Assembly: GCF_004359215.1 (NCBI RefSeq)
Contig: NC_090612.1
Location: forward strand, 1,743,867-1,778,464
Source of the DNA: Bremia lactucae
Taxonomy: Eukaryota; Oomycota; Peronosporomycetes; Peronosporales; Peronosporaceae
Direction of reading: 5' to 3'
Length of the DNA: 34,598 nucleotides
In this document: piece after piece, positions 28,081 through 34,598 of the stretch
Layout: each line of letters opens with the position of its first letter
Position numbering within the stretch: the first letter of the stretch is position 1
Notes under the pieces: generated by a model
The model's database searches: none
Seen by the model: the letters and a program-made list of their open reading frames with translations, nothing else
Told to the model about the DNA's origin: nothing
Translations under genes and position numbers: made by a program

Positions 28081-28463
28081 GACGCAGAATGGGTTTGATT
28101 ACAAGAACAAGATCATGCGTTAATATCAGTTAAGCAATCGCTTGTAGAGACACCGGTCTTGGCATTGCCAGATGCGGATAAGCCCTTTAGCGTCGTCTGC
28201 GATGTAAGTAATTTTGCAATCGGCAGCGCGCTCATCCAGAAGGATGACGACGGCGTTGACCGTGTCATCTCTTATCAGTCCCGGCTTATAAACTATGCAC
28301 TTGTCAAGTTTCGTGTAAACCTATTGGGCACAGAACTATTTGTGGTTTATACGGATCACCCATCATTGCGGACCGCAACAAACTCACCGCACCCTCTTAC
28401 CTATAATGGCAAAGATGGCTTACATTCTTCTCTTAATTGAATTTCGAAGTTGAATACAGGCCG
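28081..28463 (+). pseudogene. GypB-2 RNase H (decayed)
   Basis: The open frame 28159-28440 reads PDADKPFSVVCDVSNFAIGS, DRVISYQSRLINYALVKFRV and VVYTDHPSLRTATNSPHP. The family block with VHDKELLAMKYALA (present as HDKELLAMKYALA in GypA-1) is missing, so about 25 residues are deleted. The end VEYRPG is at about 28450-28463. Confidence 0.83.
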
Positions 28464-28581
28464 GGTAGATGGCGCAACATGGAGCTCGTGAGGGATCCTC
28501 AGCTTGAGATCTGTGTCATGATGCACATAGATTCTCAAGGAATCACAATGTGACAGCTGATGCCATAACTGTCCATCGCGG
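28464..28581 (-). pseudogene. Inverted piece of integrase zinc region in GypB-2
   Basis: The minus strand reads LSHCDSLRIYVHHDTDLKL (about 28555-28500). This is the same text that GypB-1 carries in the integrase-sense direction at 18235-18290 (LSPCDPLRIFVHHDTDVKLL). RNase H to the left and integrase core to the right are both plus-strand, so only this piece is turned. Neighbouring sequence present in GypB-1 (about 18000-18190 and 18320-18540) is missing at both ends. Confidence 0.85.
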
Positions 28582-29210
28582 GGCTCGTCGTCTTTGTACA
28601 CAAACTGAGAAAAATGGTGCATTAACCATCATGTAAAATATCGATCACAGGCAAGGAGGCATCTCTCTTGTTACTGGATCATGGATGCTGACTACACGGG
28701 ATGCCCGAGTCCATAGTATCGGATCGGGATCCACGATTTACATTAGGGTATTGACGACATTTGTTTCGGCTGCTAGGTAGCAAGCTCCACATGTCGACCG
28801 CGAATCCTTTCCAGACCGATGGCCAAACAGAACGTGCCAATCGGGTCGTGGCGGATGTCTTACGCACGATAGCAACTCCCAAAGAATGGAGCAATCAATT
28901 GCCCTTTGTGGAGTTCGCTATAAATAACAGTGTCCACGCCAGTACGGGTGCGACACTGTTTTATAGTAACGGACTGCGCCATTCTCGGACGCCAGTCTCG
29001 TTAATGCGCAGCCGAGTCTTGGAGGGGGGGGGGCCCTCTATGCTCGTTGCGAAAGTGGGACATAGTTTCGTCAATATGACGATGACCCATGAGGGTATCA
29101 TCTCAAAGACAGAAACTTACCCTAGTGACCCTACCAGTTTAGCGGTGGTCAATAAATCTACGCCTTATGACCGACCTCTCGGCGGTGTCATAGGCGAGTT
29201 TGATGCTTAA
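28582..29210 (+). pseudogene. GypB-2 integrase core (decayed)
   Basis: Integrase resumes at VVFVHKLRKMVH (28584). The frame 28761-29210 gives STANPFQTDGQTERANRVVA with the catalytic Glu region, TPKEWSNQLPFVEFAINNSV and YSNGLRHSRTPVSLMRSR. Most of the first half of the core is in a different frame. A G-run near 29025 may add a shift. Confidence 0.83.
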
Positions 29211-29846
29211 GCGTGAGCGAGGCTAAACGCTTTGTGGATGAGGCCATTACACGTAAAGTCCGTGACGCGATGGCTAGCGCACAGAACAAGCAAAAAGAAT
29301 ATGGGGACGGAAATGGTCGCAAAAATAATGAACGCTTTTTGAGTGGGTGAAAATGTACTTTTAAGTACTGATACCCTACCTAAAAATGCAATTTCTGTAC
29401 TACCTGGAAGAACTACGAAGTTGTTGCCGCGTTTCATTGGGCCCTTTACGGTGGAAGAAGAGGTTGGAGATCGAAATTATAGGAAGACGCACCCCGTAAT
29501 TTACGTGGGTCATCTGAAGCGGTATGTAAGCCCAAATGAGGTCAAATATCCCCATCCGTCTAAGGAGACCGATGGCGACGCCAACTGTGAGTCGAGCGTC
29601 GTTCGGGTGAGAGGGACGGTGAAGGCGAAAAACTATCAGCCGACCGACTCCTCCCACCACGATCAGGACTCGGAAAGCGTGGGACGTTACGTGAGCAACG
29701 CGAGTTCCTCAGCATTCTCCTCTCAAAGAGGTCCAAGCGAGTCTTCAGGCGTTCATAACCCTGTCGAGCCTTCGCTCGGATATCATAAAGATCCGAAGTC
29801 AGTCGCGAGACTTGACCCTCGAGCTCCGCAATACGTCGTTCAGTAG
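29211..29846 (+). pseudogene. GypB-2 integrase tail
   Basis: The frame 29343-29846 starts with SVLPGRTTKLLPRFIGPFTV and HPVIYVGHLKRYVSP, the standard gypsy integrase tail. It then runs into a Ser/Asp-rich linker (SSHHDQDSESVGRYVSNASS) before the chromodomain. It is open for 168 codons. Confidence 0.85.
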
Positions 29847-29934
29847 CGCTTAACGCCTCTTACTGAACGGACGAAAGTAAGGCAGCCGCGAGTAGGTGAG
29901 CGAGATCGCAACTCTTATCGGACGCCGCCTGCAC

Positions 29935-30139
29935 TGATGGGTGCGGGTGGGAATCAACGCTTTCTTGTTGAAAGGTTGCTTGCCCACCGCTCCGTGAGGC
30001 AAAGGTATCAAATCCTCGTCCAATGGAAACGTTAACCGAAGAGTTTTTACTCGTGGGAACCGATCGATACCCTACGAATGGATGTGCCCGGCTTGGTGGC
30101 TGCCTATGAAAAGGAGCACCAGCTGAGGCCACTTCGCTA
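29935..30139 (+). pseudogene. GypB-2 chromodomain, end of pol
   Basis: GGNQRFLVERLLAHRSVRQR, YQILVQWKR, a stop, then SWEPIDTLRMDVPGLVAAYE and HQLRPLR before the TAG (30137-30139). The order of aromatic and basic residues fits the chromodomain, and it is the counterpart of 4555-4796 in GypA-1. Confidence 0.83.
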
Positions 30140-30690
30140 GTCTCAAATGGACTAGCAGAAGTAGCGTTGTGAGAAGAAACAGGGGGTACAGTACCGCCCA
30201 TGATTTCTTTCACACGCAAGCGGGCGAAATTATTTCGCTGCGACCGCTATTTCATCGCATCGGAATGCGGATGGTTGCGGCGCAAGAATTCCGCCTCATA
30301 TTGGTCGGGCGTTTCATTTAAAAGCAACATGACCGAGATCGAGAAAAGATGCCCAATCGATTTTCCCTGAGCCTTCCATGATTTAAAGACGCCATAATAT
30401 TGTGTGCGTCTCGAATAGCGCGCTCTAGGAGCGACGCTCTTGGCCTGTTCAAACGAGGCCATTTAGTTGGGGGGGGTATCGGTGATATAGTCACCCATCA
30501 CATAGCCACGTTCTAAACGACTGGCTTGTGACACTGACATAGCACGTTCACGTGTCGTCGGCGGAACTTTCGGCTATAAATCCTCTATGTTAGAACAATT
30601 ATGGATTATGGTCCGAGCATAAGGCGTTGTGGTCTCACACAGGTCGCTAAAGTGATTGAGATAACTAGCGCGCGTAAAGCTGCTCGTAGT
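30140..30690 (-). pseudogene. Antisense ORF remnant of GypB-2
   Basis: The minus frame 30462-30247 reads ARYSRRTQYYGVFKSWKAQG and LLLNETPDQYEAEFLRRNHP. After a TAG it continues from about 30219 with KEIMGGTVPPVSSHNATS. These match the C-terminal part of the aORF of GypB-1. The N-terminal part is largely deleted (only scattered matches between 30500 and 30690). The frame runs convergent to pol and would overlap its last codons. Unknown function. Confidence 0.55.
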
Positions 30691-30746
30691 GCCTCGCTCC
30701 TCTTTGACGAATTTAAAATGAAAAAAAGTTCTATAAAGGGGGATGG

Positions 30747-31280
30747 TGTAACGGCCTAAAGTTGCCCTACTGTTACACAGTCCCCATTAAGTACATTTGG
30801 TGTACTTGAGGTGATGGTCAATTACTTAAATAAAGTGATTAGACCGAGCACTCGTGTGTGGTTCACATTTTGTGACCAACCCTTGCGTATCTGATGAGCA
30901 TAGGTGCATTCACATTTGGAGGGATGATGCCTAGCGTCATCCGTTACGCGAGGTATCTAGAAAGATAATCTCGCAATACATATTAGTGTTATCTATAGAT
31001 ATGACACTTTTGATTAATTGAAATAGGTATTTATATTTAATTCTATTAGATATAAATCAGTCTGAAAACTACTTCCTACTAAGTAAGTGCGCACGAGGAG
31101 CCGGATTAATGCTCCGGTTACGACTCTTTATTAGTGTAATTAGTGCGTTGGGTGATGTCGCTAAGGCGCCCACCACAACTACCTCACTCCACGCATGAGA
31201 AGACGGTTTAATGGCTTCCTCGCTATGTTAGCTTGTGTGTCTAAGTAGAGCGTGGCCGCATTAAGACGTGCCCGCCTACT
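30747..31280 (+). repeat. GypB-2 3' LTR (about 534 bp)
   Basis: It begins TGTAACGGCCTAAAG directly after a purine tract AAAGGGGGATGG (30735-30746, likely polypurine tract). It ends near CCCGCCTACT. It matches the two LTRs of GypB-1 and the 5' remnant at 24776-24942. The following 83 bp (31281-31363) separate it from the GypA-3 LTR. Confidence 0.85.
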
Positions 31281-31363
31281 CGAACAGTCGCGTCCTTTCA
31301 ACACCACCCTTATGTTCGTAAATCCCAGAAAGTAGTTGGGGTACAGAGCCGTGTGTGTCGGGG

Positions 31364-31766
31364 TGTATCGTTACATGAAATTATCCCTTAAGGGTTGTTA
31401 ATTAATATATTAACTTAATTCTAGATTATATTTGGAGAATATTACTTTACATGGTAATATTCTAAAAGCTCATCCGTTGGTAGATGAAGACCATCATATC
31501 AACTTGCTTCGCGGTCCAGTCAGCACTGGACGCGCGCAAAGAGATAGATAGATAAGACTTTATTACATCTTTTGTATTAGTACATAATTAAGTTAGTAGA
31601 AAATAGATAGAACAGAAGAACTTAATTTTATTAAATACAGTTTTTAATTAACCCTCTTGAAAGCAAGTGTTCCAAAGGGAGTCTTCCTCTGCACGTACAA
31701 GTGTACGTGGAGTGACGTGTGACAGCACTTGCACTGAAGCAGGGCAAGTCGGCGGTACCCCTTACA
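31364..31766 (+). repeat. GypA-3 5' LTR (403 bp)
   Basis: TGTATCGTTACATG at the start and CCCCTTACA at the end. It corresponds to 5885-6293. Conserved blocks are GCGCGCAAAGAGATAGATAG and GTGACGTGTGACAGCACTTG. Followed after two bases by the primer-binding site. Confidence 0.9.
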
Positions 31767-31768
31767 CC

Positions 31769-31786
31769 TGGTAGCACACAGTAGTC
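31769..31786 (+). other. GypA-3 primer-binding site
   Basis: TGGTAGCACACAGTAGTC begins two bases after the LTR. TGG pairs with a tRNA CCA end. TGGTAGCA is shared with GypB-2 and fits initiator Met tRNA of many eukaryotes (inference). Confidence 0.65.
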
Positions 31787-31909
31787 CGTCCAAGGACCAC
31801 AGTTCTATCATCTAACATGGACATGTCAGATAATAATGAAAATACGCATCACGTTTCACGTGATAGCTACTCCTTTTTATGTGACATAGAAAGGAGAGTG
31901 GTCGAATAA

Positions 31910-32991
31910 ATGAGTTCGTCCGTAGGGAATGATACCATCCTGGCCATGCTGTCCGGTTTGGACAGAGACGCCCTCCATTCAGCCATCGCCAAGTTCATAC
32001 AACATGGACTTGACGAGACGAAGGAGAAGGTAGCCTTGCTTAATCAGCAGGGCTCTCAAAAGGCAGAACTGTTGAGGTAACAACAAGTACAGACCCCTAT
32101 ACCTGGGATGACGCACACGCGTAGTCCCGAAACCTTAAAGATTGACGTCTCGAATTATAGGGGAGTCAGAGGCGGTTCAAACGTCTGTTTGAGCCGGGCT
32201 TTAAAAACCTCTAGCGAGCCAAATTAATATGGGTCGCGCAACTTGAGGCCTAGTGCCACAGTTTTGGCACGACCTGCCATATTTGATTGAGCAAATGCGA
32301 TTTGCATTTGTTTGTCGACGATGTGACGAGCCTTTATGGCATCGTCCAACTCGACAAACCATCTTAACGAGAGTCTTCTAGGGCTGAGTGCAGAGCTCGA
32401 TCTGAGCTTCTGAAACTCAAGCAAGGCAAGCGTGATGTTCCCGCTTATGCCCAGCATATACGACTCTTAGCGAGTTAATTCACAAGCAATCCAGTTCATG
32501 AGCACATGTTAATTACAATGTTCATGCAAGGTCTTACGGACGGTCCCGCAAAGACCCACCTGTTCCGCTTGGAACTGGATACGCTTGAAGAAGCAATATC
32601 CGTTGCGGAACAGGAGGACTTTAGTTTGAAACAGGCTCAAGCTAGTTCGTCATCGTATCGTCCTCCAAAAATAACACGAGCTGGGCGGTCCAGAACCGAT
32701 GGACCTCTCTTATGTTGAAAGCAAGAAACCTCGTTTTTCGAGTAATAAGCGATTGCAGGAACGCAATCGCTGCCAAAAGTTAGGACACTACACTCATGAG
32801 TGTAGTGCCCCACGCCCAGCACCGAAAGGTACTGAATGTAATTTTGGACCGTATGCCAAAAAGGGCAACGGTCGCGGGTCCGACGTTGTTGCGAAATTGA
32901 ATCAGCAAGGCGGACCCAAAAAAAACGGTCGGGGTCAGTAGGGGCACAACGCCCTACTGATCCAGCAACCTCAAGGGAATTTGCAAATCTC
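31910..32991 (+). pseudogene. GypA-3 gag (decayed, internal inversion)
   Basis: From ATG 31910 a 56-residue N-terminus (SSVGNDTILAMLSGLDRDAL) ends at TAA 32078-32080. The same frame then goes on to LKIDVSNYRG (about 32137). The next 210 bp are inverted. Sense resumes with RAECRARSELLKLKQGKRDV (about 32380-32440) and MLITMFMQGLTDGPAK (about 32506-32555). A zinc knuckle NRCQKLGHYTHEC (about 32765-32803) has Arg where GypB-1 has the first Cys. Gag would form the particle. Confidence 0.85.
32170..32379 (-). pseudogene. 210-bp inverted block of gag in GypA-3
   Basis: The minus strand reads LRWFVELDDAIKARHI, MAGRAKTVALGLKLRDPY, a stop, FGSLEVF and LKQTFEPP. This is exactly the gag text that should lie between NYRG (left, plus strand) and RAECRARSEL (right, plus strand). 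Turning the block back gives a continuous gag order. Confidence 0.9.
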
Positions 32992-33435
32992 TTGACGAAA
33001 GTTGCTTCATACACACAATCATTATGTATCTCTTCACCTGGCGATGATGTATCCCTCACCACCTTGAAGTTAAAAGTGACAAATGATTTGTCACCTAGAG
33101 CCCTAGTGGACTGTGGAGCGTCAAATAACTTTATTCGTCGCCAGTCACCAGAGGGTCGTAGGCTCAAATATGTTGAGCGCGACATCCCTTTAACGAGGAT
33201 GACGGTGCGTCTAGCGATAGGCGCATCGGTAACAGTAATGAAACGCGTAGTGAAATTTCACTACACGTTAAAAGATTTACAGTACGATGATGACTTCATC
33301 GTACTGGATTTGGATGACAAATTTGATGACATCCTAGATCTAACTTGGCTCAGAGAATATGAGTCATGGACCAGCTGGCAGCATCGATCTGTAAAGATGC
33401 CTGCTATCTTGTTCATCAGATGGCCATCTGATTAA
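32992..33435 (+). pseudogene. GypA-3 protease region (open for 147 codons)
   Basis: LTKVASYTQSLCISSPGDDV leads to the active site VDCGASNNFIRRQS (about 33106-33147). Further on are VMKRVVKFHYTLKDLQYDDD, IVLDLDDKFDDILDLTWL and a TAA at 33433. It is open throughout, unlike GypA-1. Cys replaces the usual Ser or Thr after the catalytic Asp in both copies. Confidence 0.82.
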
Positions 33436-34184
33436 CTTCTTGGAGCGTCCACAACCGTGTGGATATATTACGAGTGAGTGCGATGGCCTGACTTGTGGTA
33501 CGGTGCACAAGATCACATTGTGCTGACTAACCACATTGTGGAGTCAGCTGCCGGGGGCTGTGCGAATGCACAGGCAGCGCCGAAGGTCCACCACTCGAAT
33601 AAGGCGAGTGGATTAGGACATGAATGTACGCCTAGCGGGCGATATTTAAGGAAGAAATCAATTGTTTAAAAGGGGCAACACGATGATCCTAGGTCGCGTT
33701 GAGAGATGACCGTAGAGGACTCGACTGTAATAGCGCAATCATAGTCGAAGACGTTGAAAGATGAAGTTCTTACGTACTTGAGGAAAAATCTCCTCAAATA
33801 TTTAATGCTGATGTGACTAGACTTCAGCATACCGAGGGATTGATCCTTCGGCAGCCTGTGGATAAATCATAGGAAGAAACCGAAATATTGAGTGTCTTGG
33901 TTAATGACGGATCAAGAATAAGCGCTTATACTCCTGATCTGTATGCGCCTCCGAAGTTAACTTCGGAGATAATTCAAATACCAACCCTAGAACCCAAGCG
34001 TTTCATTAGAGATATGCATTGTAATAGAATCAAGCAGATCTGCGTACTCGTCACAGAGGACGAATACGTAACCGATATTCGGTCAGCGGTAGTTTTTGCA
34101 GAGAACGAACGGGTTCTCGGCAGCTCATCGATGGACGAAAGTGCAATCGATGTGAAGACTCGGATTGAGAGATATACTACTTAA
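33436..34184 (+). pseudogene. GypA-3 protease-RT linker
   Basis: The frames 33478-33669 and 33888-34184 match GypA-1 (421-1083). No domain is recognised. A TAA at 34182-34184 interrupts the frame that continues into RT. Confidence 0.65.
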
Positions 34185-34598
34185 TCCTGGGAGTCACTTA
34201 AGACAAATCCTTTATATAAGGATTTGATTGAATTCAAGGATGTATTCCCTGAAACATTTCCATGCGAGTTGCCTAAGGATAAAGACACTCGACATGAGAT
34301 CGAGCTCAAACCGGGCTCGAAGTACTGTGTCATGAAGCAGTGGCCACTGCCTCGTGAACAAGTACTTGCAAACGATAGTTTTTTTATCGATCGATTAAAA
34401 GCGGGCCATGTAAGGGAGTCAACCTCCCCACATAGCTCTCCGACCTTTTGTGTGCGAAAAGCTATAGGAGGGTGGTGGATAGTGCACGCATTCAACAAAC
34501 TGAATGCTGCAACGGTACCGGCTCAAACGCCGATACCTAGAAAAAACGTAATCATAGATGGTATGTCTAAGAGTACGATCTTTTCGTCTATGGATCTG
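34185..34598 (+). pseudogene. GypA-3 reverse transcriptase, N-terminal part, cut by window end
   Basis: In one frame after the TAA comes SWESLKTNPLYKDLIEFKDV, then HEIELKPGSKYCVMKQWPLP, ANDSFFIDRLKAGHVREST and FNKLNAATVPAQTPIPRKN, up to the edge of the window. The T-run at 34379-34385 is 7 long and keeps the frame; GypA-1 has 8. This part is undamaged apart from the upstream TAA. Confidence 0.9.

Larger units (their letters stand above)
24776..31280 (+). mobile_element. GypB-2: Ty3/gypsy chromodomain element, 5' LTR truncated
   Basis: This is the most complete GypB copy. It has a 5' LTR remnant (24776-24942), primer-binding site, gag (24999-26040), protease (about 26180-26560), RT (about 26990-28078), RNase H (28081-28460), integrase with a small inverted piece (28464-29846), chromodomain (29935-30139), antisense ORF remnant (30140-30690) and a 3' LTR (30747-31280). 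It is about 6.5 kb in all. It is broken by stops, shifts and deletions. Its 5' LTR was cut where GypB-3 joins. Confidence 0.88.
31364..34598 (+). mobile_element. GypA-3: Ty3/gypsy element, 5' half, runs off the window
   Basis: A 5' LTR, primer-binding site, gag with an internal inversion, protease, linker and the start of RT are present, closely matching GypA-1 where they overlap (1-1600 against 33069-34598). Gag is inactivated by stops and an inversion, but protease and the beginning of RT are less damaged than in GypA-1. Confidence 0.9.

Noticed and set aside
28401..28622. Minus-strand ORF of 73 codons in GypB-2 as a separate gene
   Set aside because: Its middle is the inverted integrase piece and its ends are antisense of RNase H and integrase core.
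1..34598. CRISPR arrays, rRNA, tRNA genes, bacterial operon signals
   Set aside because: I saw no spaced short direct repeats and no tRNA or rRNA-like stretches, and the introns and gene types are eukaryotic.

Overview
This looks like eukaryotic DNA from an oomycete, probably a Peronosporales species such as a downy mildew or Phytophthora. That placement is inferred from short spliceosomal introns, two tightly packed housekeeping genes, and chromodomain Ty3/gypsy retrotransposons of the kind that fill these genomes. No database search was possible.

Layout. (1) 1-6293 is the 3' part of a decayed gypsy element, here called GypA-1. It carries protease, RT, RNase H, integrase, chromodomain, an antisense ORF and a 3' LTR. 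(2) 6294-12910 is the host island. It has an unidentified remnant (6404-6867), an intact CinA-like/nucleotidylyltransferase fusion gene (7046-8479), an intact three-exon proteasome alpha-subunit gene (8568-9473), a decayed unidentified minus-strand gene (9621-10710), and a decayed, intron-rich SPO11-like gene (10932-12910) divergent from it. (3) 12911-15797 holds non-coding sequence, an LTR-like repeat (LTR-2), a fragment of GypA RT-RNase H (GypA-2) and an unassigned stretch. (4) 15798-23057 is one minus-strand element, GypB-1, which makes sense only if about 2.8 kb of its pol has been inverted. (5) 23244-24775 is a second LTR-2 copy and a minus-strand GypB pol fragment (GypB-3). (6) 24776-31280 is plus-strand GypB-2. 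(7) 31364-34598 is the 5' half of GypA-3, cut by the window end. A and B are labels made for this window and are not published names.

The retroelements are all defective, with stops, frameshifts and deletions. Three things stand out. Both families carry an antisense ORF between the end of pol and the 3' LTR. At least three copies contain internal inversions (210 bp, about 118 bp and about 2.8 kb), and one of these copies also contains a 54-bp foldback. GypB-1 is mosaic, with a GypA-like gag between GypB LTR and GypB pol. On the host side, the SPO11-like gene keeps recognisable catalytic motifs and splice sites but its frame is broken at several places, while the two genes beside it are intact. 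This suggests genuine local gene decay and not poor sequence quality.
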